From positions 12,373,886-12,437,885 of the forward strand of contig CM064552.1 of assembly GCA_032716605.1 (NCBI GenBank): a DNA stretch of 64,000 bases, read 5' to 3'. Origin of the DNA: Paralithodes platypus. Lineage: Eukaryota; Arthropoda; Malacostraca; Decapoda; Lithodidae. Each line of letters begins with the position of its first letter. Positions within the stretch are counted from its first letter, which is position 1. Both the position numbers and the translations under genes were made by a program. Below are positions 13,026 through 23,649 of this stretch, one piece after another. Below the pieces are notes generated by a model. The model was not told the origin of the DNA and searched no databases. It saw only the letters and a list, made by a program, of their open reading frames with translations.

Positions 13026-13480
13026 CCCTGATAGCCCCCACCACCCACTGCCACCCACCCTGAACCACCCACCCATGTCCTGTCCATCACCCATTAGCCC
13101 TGAATAGCCCACCCACCCACGTAGGCCTGAATAGCCCACCCACCTATGTAGCCATGAATAGCCCACCCACCCACGTAGCCCTGAATAGCCCACCCACCCA
13201 CGTAGCCCTGAATAGCCCAGACACCCACGTAGCCCTGAATAGCCCACCCACCTAAGTAGCCCTGAATAGCCCACCCACCCACGTAGCCATGAATAGCCCA
13301 CCCACCCACGTAGCCCTGAATAGCCCACCCACCCACGTAGCCCTGAATAGCCCACCCACCCACGTAGCCCTGAATAGCCCACCCACGTAGCCCTGAATAG
13401 CCTACCCACCTATGTAGCCATGAATAGCCCACCCACCAACGTAGCCCTGAATAGCCCATCCACCCACGTAGCCCTGACAG
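13026..13480 (+). repeat. C-block II
   Basis: Opens with a degenerate CCACCC stretch (13026-13095), then about 14 units of the 27-bp repeat with CCTAAG and CCTATG variants at intervals. Confidence 0.93.
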
Positions 13481-16400
13481 GCCACCCACCACTGCTGGGG
13501 GGGGGACGAACGGGTGCCACCCACCACCATGAACGGGTGCCACCCACACTGAATAGCTAACACACACCACTGCGGGGGGGACGAACGGGTGCCACCCACC
13601 ACTGCTGGGGGGGGACGAACGGGTGCCACCCACCACTGCTGGGGGGGGACGAACGGGTGCCACCCACCACTGCTGGGGGGGGACGAACGGGTGCCACCCA
13701 CCACTGCTGGGGGGGGACGAACGGGTGCCACCCACCACTGCTGGGGGGGGGGGGGGACGAACGGGTGCCACCCACCACTGCTGGGGGGGGACGAACGGGT
13801 GCCACCCACCACTGCTGGGGGGGGACGAACGGGTGCCACCCACCACTGGGGGGGGGAGACGAACGGGTGCCACCCACCACTGGGGGGGGGGGACGAACGG
13901 GTGCCACCCACCACTGCTGGGGGGGGACGAACGGGTGCCACCCACCACTGCTGGGGGGACGAACGGGTGCCACCCACCACTGCTGGGGGGGGACGAACGG
14001 GTGCCACCCACCACTGCTGGGGGGGGGACGAACGGGTGCCACCCACAACTGCTGGGGGGGGACGAACGGGTGCCACCCACCACTGCTGGGGGGGGACGAA
14101 CGGGTGCCACCCACCACTGCTGGGGGGGGGACGAACGGGTGCCACCCACCACTGCTGGGGGGGGGACGAACGGGTGCCACCCACCACTGCTGGGGGGGGA
14201 CGAACGGGTGCCACCCACCACTGCTGGGGGGGGACGAACGGGTGCCACCCACCACTGCTGGGGGGGGACGAACGGGTACGGGTGCCACCCACCACTGCTG
14301 GGGGGGGACGAACGGGTGCCACCCACCACTGCTGGGGGGGGACGAACGGGTGCCACCCACCACTGCTGGGGGGGACGAACGGGTGCCACCCACCACTGCT
14401 GGGGGGGGACGAACGGGTGCCACCCACCACTGCTGGGGGGGGGGACGAACGGGTGCCACCCACCACTGCTGGGGGGGGACGAACGGGTGCCACCCACCAC
14501 TGCTGGGGGGGACGAACGGGTGCCACCCACCACTGCTGGGGGGGATGAACGGGTGCCACCCACCACTGCTGGGGGGGGGGACGAACGGGTGCCACCCACC
14601 ACTGCTGGGGGGGGATGAACGGGTGCCACCCACCACTGCTGGGGGGGGACGAACGGGTGCCACCCACCACTGCTGGGGGGGGACGAACGGGTGCCACCCA
14701 CCACTGCTGGGGGGGGACGAACGGGTGCCACCCACCACTGCTGGGGGGGGACGAACGGGTGCCACCCACCACTGCTGGGGGGGGGGACGAACGGGTGCCA
14801 CCCACCACTGCTGGGTGGGGAAAAACGGGTGCCACCCACCACTGCTGGGGGGGGGACGAACGGGTGCCACCACCACTGCTGGGGGGGGACGAACGGGTGC
14901 CACCCACCACTGCTGGGGGGGGACGAACGGGTGCCACCCACCACTGCTGGGGGGGGACGAACGGGTGCCACCCACCACTGCTGGGGGGGGACGAACGGGT
15001 GCCACCCACCACTGCTGGGGGGGGACGAACGGGTGCCACCCACCACTGCTGGGGGGGGGGGACGAACGGGTGCCACCCACCACTGCTGGGGGGGGGACGA
15101 ACGGGTGCCACACACCACTGCTGGGGGGGGACGAACGGGTGCCACCCACCACTGCTGGGGGGGGACGAACGGGTGCCACCCACCACTGCTGGGGGGGGGG
15201 GACGAACGGGTGCCACCCACCACTGCTGGGGGGGGACGAACGGGTGCCACCCACCACTGCTGGGGGGGGACGAACGGGTGCCACCCACCACTGCTGGGGG
15301 GGTGACGAACGGGTGCCACCCACCACTGCAGGGGGGGGACGAACGGGTGCCACCCACCACTGCTGGGGGGGGGACGAATGGGTGCCACCCACCACTGCAG
15401 GGGGGGGGGGGGGATGAACGGGTGCCACCCACCACTGCTGGGGGGGGACGAACTGGTGCCACCCACCACTGCTGGGGGGAGACGAACGGGTGCCACCCAC
15501 CACTGCTGGGGGGGACGAACGGGTGCCACCCACCACTGCTGGGGGGGGACGAACGGGTGCCACCCACCACTGCTGGGGGGGACGATCGGGTGCCACCCAC
15601 CACTGCTGGGGGGGGGACGAACGGGTGCCACCCACCACTGCTGGGGGGGGACGAACGGGTGCCACCCACCACTGCTGGAGGAGGACGAACGGGTGCCACC
15701 CACCACTGCTGGGGGGGGGGGGACGAACAGGTGCCACCCACCACTGCTGGGGGGGGACGAACGGGTGCCACCCACCACTGCTGGGGGGGGGGGGGGACGA
15801 ACGGGTGCCACCCACCACTGCGGGGGGAGGACGAACGGGTGCCACCCACCACTGCTGGGGGGGGGACGATCGGGTGCCACCCACCACTGCTGTGGGGGGT
15901 GACGAACGGGTGCCATCCACCACTGCAGGGGGGGGACGAACGGGTGCCACCCACCACTGCTGTGGGGGGACGACTGGGTGCCAACCACCTCTGCGAGGGG
16001 AGGGGGGGGGGGACGAACGGGTGCCACCCACCACTGCTGGGGGGGGGACGAACTGGTGCCACCCACCACTGCTGGGGGGAGACGAACAGGTGCTACCCAC
16101 CACTGCTGGAGGGGGACGAACAGGTGCCACCCACCACTGCTGGGGGGGGACGAACAGGTGCCACCCACCACTGCTGGGGGGGGACGATCGGGTGCCACCC
16201 ACCACTGCTGGGGGGGGACGAACGGGTGCCACCCACCACTGCTGGGGGGGGACGATCGGGTGCCACCCACCACTGCTGGTGGAGGACGAACGGGTGCCAC
16301 CCACCACTGCTGGGGGGGGGGGACGAACAGGTGCCACCAACCACTGCTGGGGGGGTACGAACGGGTGACACCCACCACTGCAGGGGGGGTATGAACGGGT

Positions 16401-16697
16401 GCCACCCACCACTGCTGGGGGAGGACGAACGGGTGCCACCCACCACTGCTGGGGGAGGACGAACGGGTGCCACCCACCACTGCTGGGGGTGGACGAACGG
16501 GTGCCACCCACCACTGCTGGGGGGGGGGGGCGGGGCGGACGAATGGGTGCCACCCACCACTGCTGGGGGGGACGAATGGGTGCCACCCACCACTGCTGGG
16601 GGGGACGAACGGGTGCCACCCACCACTGCTGGGGGGGGGGGGGGGGGGGGGACGAACGGGTGCCACCCACCACTGCTGTGGGGGAGACGAACAGGTG
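13481..16697 (+). repeat. G-block III
   Basis: Roughly 93 units of the 34-35-bp repeat. Units are near-identical in the left two thirds and more mutated from about 15300 onward (ACGATCGGG, CTGCAGGGG and ACGAACAGG variants), so divergence rises toward the right edge. The block begins with a scrambled unit around 13520-13570. Confidence 0.96.
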
Positions 16698-17470
16698 CCC
16701 TGAATAGCCCACCCACCCACCTAAGTAGCCCTGAATAGCCCACCCACCCACGTAGCCCTGAATAGCCCACCCACCCACGTAGCCCTGAATAGCCCACCCA
16801 CCCACGTAGCCCTGGATAGCCCACCCACCCACATAGCCCTGAATAGCCCACCCACCTATGTAGCCATGAATAGCCCACCCACGCACGTAGCCCTGAATAG
16901 CCCACCCACCCACGTATCCCTGAATAGCCCATCCACCCACGTAGCCCTGAATAGCCCACCCACCTAAGTAGCCATGAATAGCCCACCCACCCACGTAGCC
17001 CTGAATAGCCCACCCACCCACGTAGCCCTGAATAGCCCACCCACCCACGTAGCCCTGAATAGCCCACCCACCCACGTAGCCCTGAATAGCCCATCCACCC
17101 ACGTAGCCCTGAATAGCCCACCCACCTAAGTAGCCATGAATAGCCCACCCACCCACGTAGCCCTGAATAGCCCACCCACCCACGTAGCCCTGAATAGCCC
17201 ACCCACCCACGTAGCCCTGAATAGCCCACCCACCCACGTAGCCATGAATAGCCCACCCACCTATGTAGCCATGAATAGCCCACCCACCCACGTAGCCCTG
17301 AATAGCCCACCCACCCACGTAGCCCTGAATAGCCCACCCACCCACGTAGCCCTGAATAGCCCACCCACCTATGTAGCCATGAATAGCCCACCCACCCACG
17401 TAGCCCTGAATAGCCCATCCACCCACGTAGCCCTGAATAGCCCATCCACCCACGTAGCCCTAAATAGCAT
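16698..17470 (+). repeat. C-block III with higher-order structure
   Basis: About 28 units of the 27-bp repeat. Variant units (CCTAAGTAGCCATGAA) recur exactly 162 bp apart (G at 16968 and 17130), that is six units, and CCTATG variants recur at multiples of 27. It ends with the conserved GCCCTAAATAGCATAAGATC junction. Confidence 0.95.
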
Positions 17471-17483
17471 AAGATCACAACCG

Positions 17484-17808
17484 GGACGAACGGGTACCTC
17501 CCACCACTGCTGGGGGGGGGGGGGGACGAACGGGTGCCACCCACCACTGCTGGGGGGGGGACGAACGGGTGCCACCCACCACTGCTGGGGGGGGGGGGGG
17601 GACGAACGGGTGCCACCCACCACTGCTGGGGGGGGGGGGGGGGGACGAACGGGTGCCACCCACCACTGCTGGGGGGGGGGGGGGGACGAACGGGTGCCAC
17701 CCACTACTGCTGGGGGGAGGACGAATGGGTGCTACCCACCACTGCGGGGGGGGTGGGACGAATGGGTGCCACCCACCACTGCTGGGGGGGGGGGACGAAT
17801 GGGTGCAC
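17484..17808 (+). repeat. G-block IV
   Basis: About nine units of the 34-35-bp repeat with long G runs (to about 17). It starts ACGAACGGGTACCTCCCACC, the same altered first unit as G-block V. Confidence 0.95.
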
Positions 17809-18333
17809 CCACGTAGCCCTGAATAGCCCACCCACCCACCTAGCCCTGAATAGCCCACCCACCCTCATAGCCCACCCACCCACGTAGCCCTGAATAGCCT
17901 ACCCACCCACGTAACCCTGAATAGCCCACCCACCTACGTAGCGCTGAATAGCCCATCCACCCACGTAGCCCTGAATAGCCCACCCACCTAAGTAGCCATG
18001 AATAGCCCACCCACCCACGTAGCCCTGAATATCCCACCCACCCACGTAGCCCTGAATAGCCCACCCACCCACGTAGCCCTGAATAGCCCACCCTCCCACG
18101 TAGCCCTGAATAGCCCACCCACCTATGTAGCCATGAATAGCCCACCCACCCACGTAGCCATGAATAGCCCACCCACCCACGTAGCCCTGAATAGCCCACC
18201 CACCCATGTAGCCCTGAATAGCCCACCCACCTATGTAGCCATGAATAGCCCACCCACCCACGTAGCCCTGAATAGCCCATCCACCCACGTAGCCCTGAAT
18301 AGCCCATCCATCTACGTAGCCCTAAATAGCATA
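17809..18333 (+). repeat. C-block IV
   Basis: About 19 units of the 27-bp repeat. The order of variant units near 17945-18320 matches C-block III near 17083-17457, an offset of about 863 bp. It ends at a junction identical to that of C-block III. Confidence 0.95.
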
Positions 18334-18344
18334 AGATCACAACC

Positions 18345-18718
18345 GGGACGAACGGGTACCTCCCACAACTGCTGCGGGGGGACGAACGGGTGCCACCCAC
18401 CACTGCCGGGGGGGGGGACATACGGGTACCACCCACCACTGCTGGGGGGGGGGGGGGGGACGAACGGGTGCCACCCACCACTGCTGGAGGGGGACGAACG
18501 GGTGCCACCCACCACTGCTGGGGGGTGGGACAAACGGGTACCACCCACCACTGCTGGCGGGGGGGGGGGGGGGGGACGAACGGGTGCCACCCATCACAGA
18601 TGGAGGGGGACGAACGGGTGCCACCCACCACTGCTGGGGGGTGGGACGAACGGGTACCACCCACCACTGCTTGGGGTGGGGGGGGGGGGGGGGATGAACG
18701 GGTGCCACCCACCACTGC
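18345..18718 (+). repeat. G-block V
   Basis: About eleven divergent units of the 34-35-bp repeat with ACATACGGG, CACAGATGG and GGGGTGGG variants. It stops at CCACCACTGC and passes without spacer into AACAGCCGGGGATGTG, a module head. Confidence 0.95.
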
Positions 18719-19138
18719 AACAGCCGGGGATGTGTGCCTTGATGTATGTAATTGTGGGACATGAATCCATAAGGTGATGTTCGGTTTGTTGGGTCATTAG
18801 TTACTTCGCCTGTATTATTTCCTGATCTGCGTTTTCTTTGTCCTTCGTTCGCATTTATTTTTCCACTTGTGACCCCATGTTTTGATTTTCCCCTGCCCAC
18901 ATGTATTATTCGCCCTTGCCCACTTGTTATATTTTCTTTTGTCCACCTATTTCATTTTCATTTACCCACATGTTTTATTTTCCTCTGTCCACATGTTATA
19001 TTTTTATTTACTCACATGTATTATTTTCCTTTGCCCACATGTTTATTTTCTTTTGTCCACATGTTATATTTTAATTTGTCCACACGTAAATTTTCCTTTA
19101 TCCACATGTTTCATTTTCATTTACCCACATGTTTTGTT
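18719..19138 (+). repeat. Right-hand module: head plus CCCACATGT minisatellite tail
   Basis: The head at 18719-18830 matches the modules at 5.1-8.2 kb. The tail at 18831-19138 is about 12 units of roughly 24 bp, CCCACATGTTATATTTTC with variants. Head and tail order is the same as on the left of the core array. Confidence 0.85.
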
Positions 19139-20146
19139 TTAAGGGAGCCCACCTCGCTTTTAGTCTCTTTCTCTCCCTCTCTCTTTGGCTTGTATCCATT
19201 CGGCCCCATTCAGCCTACTGTTTTAAGACGTTTACCGTCATCCATTTAAGGCAGCCTCCCAGAAGATGGGTGTGCTCAACCGCCTTAGGGGGTTCTTTTC
19301 CCCTGCACAGCTTCTTGCTCTGTACAGGGGCATAGTGCATCCTTGTATTGAGTATTGTTCACATGTGTGGGGAGGTTCCTGTCACACCGCTCTCCTAGAC
19401 AAAGTTGAAAGGAAGGCCTTTCGTATCATTAACTCCCGTCCACTCACCAACTCTTTGCAATCTCTCTCTCTCCGCCGCAATGTTGCATCTCTTTCGCTAT
19501 TCTATCGCTACTATAATAGTCAGTGTTCCTCAGAGCTTTCCCAGTGTATACCACCTCCTTTACGTAGGGCACATGGTACCCGTCTTGCAACTCAATCCCA
19601 CCCCTACTCTGTGTAACTCTCCAAACCAAGAGTGAAACGTTACTCTCAAACTTTCTTCTACTCAACAGCTGAGCTATGGAACTCTCTCCCAGAATCAGTT
19701 TTTCCCTCTTTTTATGACTTAAATTACTTCAAACTCCGTGTGTCCAGGCATTTTGGCTCGAACGTCCCTTGATTTTGGCCCTGTCACTCTTTCAACTATG
19801 GGGGAGGCACTCGCTATAGGCAGTTCTGCCTTTTGCCTCCCTCAATCACATAGGGAAAACAAAACAAATCCAGGTGTCAATGTTTTTCCTGGTGAGCGGT
19901 AGCGAGCCAGCATATATATTTTGTTGTTTTGAGAGCAAGCTAAATTTGTAAATTTTTCGATAGAAAAATGTCTCCGGCGAAGCCCGATTTCTCCGTACAA
20001 TGCGGACTCGCTATCGCTCGCCAGGAAGATATCGACACCTGGATGGGGATAAACGTCTTAAAACAGTTGGCTGAATGGGGCCGAATGGATACAAGCCAGA
20101 GAAAGAGAGAAAAGGAGAGACAGGGAAAAAATCAAGTGACCCCCCT
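19139..20146. mobile_element. Foldback MITE family B, copy B1, split by a LINE
   Basis: The left arm starts TTAAGGGAGCCCACCTCGC (19139) and contains TTGGCTTGTATCCATTCGGC. The right arm ends GAGACAGGGAAAAAATCAAG followed by GTGACCCCCC near 20146. The arms are long inverted repeats around a CTCCGGCGAAGCCC hairpin. A LINE fragment (19245-19867) sits in the left arm. The right TTAA is lost. Confidence 0.85.
19245..19867 (+). pseudogene. 5'-truncated jockey/CR1-like LINE, C-terminal ORF2 remnant
   Basis: In frame from about 19248 it reads KAASQKMGVLNRL, then LLALYRGIVHPCIEYCSHVW, a typical region after the reverse transcriptase palm. It continues through SLSLFYRYYNSQCSSEL and AELWNSLPES to a stop at 19770-19772. 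One internal stop (19614-19616) breaks it. The 3' UTR ends in AAAACAAAACAAA. ATCCA occurs directly before (19240-19244) and after (19868-19872), consistent with a short target duplication. The same LINE family recurs at 38733, 44078, 52575 and 62318. It is a non-functional insertion. Confidence 0.85.
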
Positions 20147-20828
20147 CGTCTGTTGACAAATATAGCGCTTCTCCTGAAATGGTGTTTATATGACGATCGA
20201 TATTTTGTAGTAGGTAAAGTCACCTACGACAAAGTGACTTCATCACGAAACGACTGTGAACCCTCTCAGCAAATTATAATGCGCTAGCTGAGTAAATCAC
20301 AGTACTTGTAGCAACCGCCTAAGATGACAAATAGCAGAGTCCGAAATAACTCACCGGTAACAAGTACCGGTATGCGCTATTAGGTTTAAGCTCTTGTCAT
20401 TAGCTGCGTATCATTTTGATCCTGGGTATACCAATTATTCATATAATAAATATTAAAGTAGAAGACATTATCCCACGAATGCATATTAAATTAAGAGATT
20501 TATTTTACATACAGTACAGTACATTGCTATAGTATGTAAACTGGAATATAAGTGGAAGAGCATGGATAAAAGAGGTGGATGGGACTCGATAGCCTTGGCG
20601 GGCAAACCATCTAGGGGAATACAACCTAAAATTACCCATGGGCGACACGCTAATCGGTGCCACTTGCAGGTGACGATCTCTATAACTGTATAATACCGGT
20701 ATAACATATAACATAATAATAATTATATTAATAATTAATTTTAGCTAATAATGATGAACAAAGAGAGGCATTAGAACACTGTTGTAATGATGTGTTACGC
20801 GTCTGTGGGTTATGAGAGCAAAAGGAAC
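20147..20828. other. Unassigned AT-rich stretch
   Basis: TACCGGTA occurs near 20365 and 20695. A slightly GC-richer patch at 20570-20690 gives a short minus-strand open frame (to 20707) with no recognised domain. Confidence 0.5.
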
Positions 20829-21263
20829 GTGTGTGTGTGTTTATGAGCATGTTGTGTGTATTTTTGAGAGAGAGAGAGAGTGTGTGTGATTGAGTGTGTG
20901 TGTATGTGTACTGTTGTGTGTGTGTGTGTGTGTCTGTGTGTGTGCGTGCGTGAGTTTAATAATCATACAACCATGCTTCAACAACACATATTTTCCTACC
21001 GTGTGTTCATAGTCGGGTGTCAAAGTTCACAAGCAGATAACGTCCACGATACGGAGAGACATGAAGGGTAGTCTTGTGCATTTATTTATGTTATGTGCTT
21101 GTGTGTTATGAGAGAGTGTGTGAGTGTTTGTTTATAGTGTCTATTATTGAGAGAGAGAGTGTGTGTGTGTGTGTGTGTGAAAGCTAGAGAAGGTGAGTGA
21201 GAGTGTGTATATGCGAGAGATAGATAGTGTATGTGTGTGTCGGTGTTTGTGTATGTGTGTATC

Positions 21264-21302
<39 letters not shown>
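20829..21302. repeat. Compound GT/GA microsatellites in a tandem duplication
   Basis: Interrupted GT and GA tracts occupy 20829-20954 and 21105-21301. The segment after the first tract (about 20990-21070) is repeated after the second (about 21325-21410) with about 335 bp offset, so tract plus flank were duplicated together. Confidence 0.85.
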
Positions 21303-21304
<2 letters not shown>

Positions 21305-21434
21305 ATCATAAGTATTTGCTACCATCATTGTTCCCCTATCGTGTGTTCCTGGTCAAGTGTCAGAGTTCACAAGAAGATAACGCCAGTGATAGTGTGTATG
21401 ATGAAGGGACACGAGTGTTTTGTGCAACTGTACA

Positions 21435-21458
21435 GTGTGTGTGTGTGTGTGTGTGTGT
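21435..21458. repeat. (GT)n microsatellite
   Basis: Twelve GT units follow the second duplicate of the preceding tandem pair. Confidence 0.9.
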
Positions 21459-22054
21459 TTGTTTTTATCTTGGAGTGTTTAAATTCCTTTATTATTTATC
21501 TTCGGTTAACTATATAATTTGTTTACACTGTATGAGAAGTTCTGTTTACTACCATTCAGTTTCATATTTATTATATATTTATTATTTAAGGATGAAGCTA
21601 TATGATATAGGTTATATTTCAATGCTAACTCCTTATACGATTCTCAGAGTTTACGTTTTATATTTGCGGGTTCTCTTAAAGATAATTATGTTCAGGAATT
21701 AATTTTCAAATTTTATTTGTAGAAAATCTACATTTAAAGCACCTTCGTTGCCACTGATACAATTTAGATTATAGTTCAAGTTAATAATGATGAATTTACG
21801 CATGTTGCTTTAAAGCATATCTAAACTCCCTGGCTTTTATTGTGGGGAAAAGTAATTCCAAGAGTGTTTTAGTGCGTTGTTAGTCTCGTCAGTTTTATTA
21901 GAGGCCATAAAGCAGCTGTAAGATTTTAAAGAATGTACACTAACAATGTCCTTCTTATTCTACCTCCACACAGCTTAACTATAATTTACACTATTACTAT
22001 TATACTATGGCTTACAATAGTTCTGATGATAACTTACAGCAAATAAAATTACCC
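21459..22054. other. AT-rich unassigned stretch
   Basis: No repeat or coding feature is recognised. Confidence 0.5.
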
Positions 22055-22428
22055 TTAAGGGGGATGGTTCACTTTTTGGGCGATATTTGCATGTATTAAT
22101 TATTTGTCTAGTTTCCTCGCTAGATCTCCATCAAATTAAACAAATATATATATCCATTAGATCTCCCTTCTAGATTAATTTGTACATTTTTCGGTAGAAC
22201 AATTTCCCGGCCGAAGGCCGGTTCTTCCATCATTACAGGCTCACTATCGTTCGCCAGGGAAAAAATTCGACACCTAAGTAGCACGAAAGGTCTAAATATT
22301 GACGAAGAAATGGGGCGAAAGGTCTTAAAATCGACTAACTAATGGGGCAAACATCTTAACATCTGAAAACTAATGGGGCTAAATATGAGGGAGAAAGTGG
22401 TCCAGAAAACCGGCCTCTCCCCCCATAA
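22055..22428 (+). mobile_element. MITE family A, copy A4
   Basis: The left end is TTAAGGGGGATGGTTCACTT; the right end is CTCCCCCCATAA (TTAA decayed to ATAA). It carries an intact CCGGCCGAAGGCCGG hairpin, GGCTCACTATCGTTCGCCAGG, and the four-unit internal repeat. It is very similar to A1. Confidence 0.9.
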
Positions 22429-22517
22429 AAGACTGTGAATCAAAGTTATATTATCTTTGGTTTATAATATACTGATACCAAGAGTAATTCTATCAAAAGA
22501 AGATTCAAACAAATAAC

Positions 22518-22850
22518 TTAAAAGGGAGATCTTTTTTTCTTTCTGGGCCCCCTTCTCCCTTGTGTTTAGGCCCATTAGTGTTGACAGTTTAAGACGCTCG
22601 GCTCATTAGTTTGGCGATTTAAAAACCTTTCGTCCCATTTTTTGGCCAATATTAACACTGTTCGTGCGATTTAGCTGTCGATTCTTTCCTGGCGAGCGAT
22701 AGCGACCCTGTAATTTAGGAGGAACCGGCCATCTGCCGGTACATTTTTCTACCAAAATAATGTACAAAATGATCTCGAAGGAGAGTCTTGTGGGTGTTTT
22801 CTTTACCTTGATAGAGGTCTAGGGAGCAAACTACCCCCTCTCCCCCCCCC

Positions 22851-22852
<2 letters not shown>
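22518..22852 (-). mobile_element. MITE family A, copy A5 (inverted)
   Basis: It reads on the minus strand. TTAA at 22518 is followed by AAGGGAGATC; the far end CTACCCCCTCTCCCC runs into a CA microsatellite. The order of internal motifs is reversed, with the mirror-type CCTGGCGAGCGATAGCGACC. It lies 90 bp from A4 in opposite orientation. Confidence 0.85.
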
Positions 22853-22886
<34 letters not shown>

Positions 22887-22912
22887 ACACACACACACAC
22901 GCACACATACAC
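22853..22912. repeat. (CA)n microsatellite at a MITE end
   Basis: About 28 CA units with TA and GC interruptions begin at the terminus of copy A5. Confidence 0.95.
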
Positions 22913-22974
22913 CTTTGATATTGAGATTCATGTAGGCATAACATAGAAAAACCTCTTATCAAATCACATGAGAA

Positions 22975-22976
<2 letters not shown>

Positions 22977-23014
<38 letters not shown>

Positions 23015-23330
23015 TCCAACTTACTTCCTCTCGGGCATAGGCTGAGAGCCTTAACATTCACCGCTTTACAATGAACAGTGAAGCCCGTGAGGTCTTGTTC
23101 CAGTCTAGGGAGTGAGACATATGAAGCACGTAGAGTACAACGAGCACCTGCCATCTTGCCTTCACATGAGGCACGGTGCTCACTCATGGCCCGAAATGAC
23201 CCCATCTCTGAAGCCACCTCGTTCCCGTGCTTCACTGTCTCACCCCCTACACTCGGGCTCTCACACTTACACACACACAACGCCACCTGTTGAGCAGATA
23301 ACTCACCAGGCATTGCACCCCTATAGCATA
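22977..23330 (-). pseudogene. Possible poly(A)-tailed retrocopy (unidentified)
   Basis: A 31-bp T run (22977-23007) precedes about 320 bp of unusually GC-rich, non-repetitive sequence, so on the minus strand a unique segment ends in poly(A). A minus-strand open frame spans it but resembles no family I know. It could be a SINE or LINE 3' end instead. Only the A tail and composition support the call. Confidence 0.3.
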
Positions 23331-23344
23331 TTTTGAATATGGGA

Positions 23345-23545
23345 ATATTCATACAGTGCTATTTAATCAGGGAACAATGAGGGTATTTTATTGACGTTTC
23401 GGTGGGCTTGTGGTAATGCACTGATACTTGGTACAGCACAAATTCCATCCCAATAATATCTTCCCATTGATACATCGGGATTTGAACCCGGGACCTTTGG
23501 ATTACCAGGCCAGTGGCAAGACCACTCCACCACACCTCCCCTTGT
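23345..23545 (-). mobile_element. tRNA-derived SINE, family S2
   Basis: Minus-strand reading gives GTGGTGGAGTGGTCTTGCC (A-box region) and GGGTTCAAATCCC (B box) 45-50 bp apart. About 100 bp of unrelated tail with AATAAAATACCC follows. The tRNA-like part lacks a clean acceptor stem, so a SINE is preferred to a tRNA gene. Confidence 0.65.
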
Positions 23546-23649
23546 TTTTTTCTTCCTGATAGATTAGCCAAAGAAGCCCACTATGCAATGTATCTTCCTA
23601 AACATGGATCGTATTCTCCTGTTGGGTATTATGCGCGGCGCTGTATTTA

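Noticed and set aside
8514..17453. Open frames of 200-1631 codons on both strands (for example 8514-13409 minus)
   Set aside because: They are translations of 34/27-bp tandem repeats open in most frames on both strands, with frame rotation at variable G runs and no domain or non-repetitive part.
22831..23352. 173-codon minus-strand gene
   Set aside because: Its C-terminal part is translation of the poly(T)/(CA) tracts, and no domain is recognisable. Retained only as a low-confidence retrocopy.
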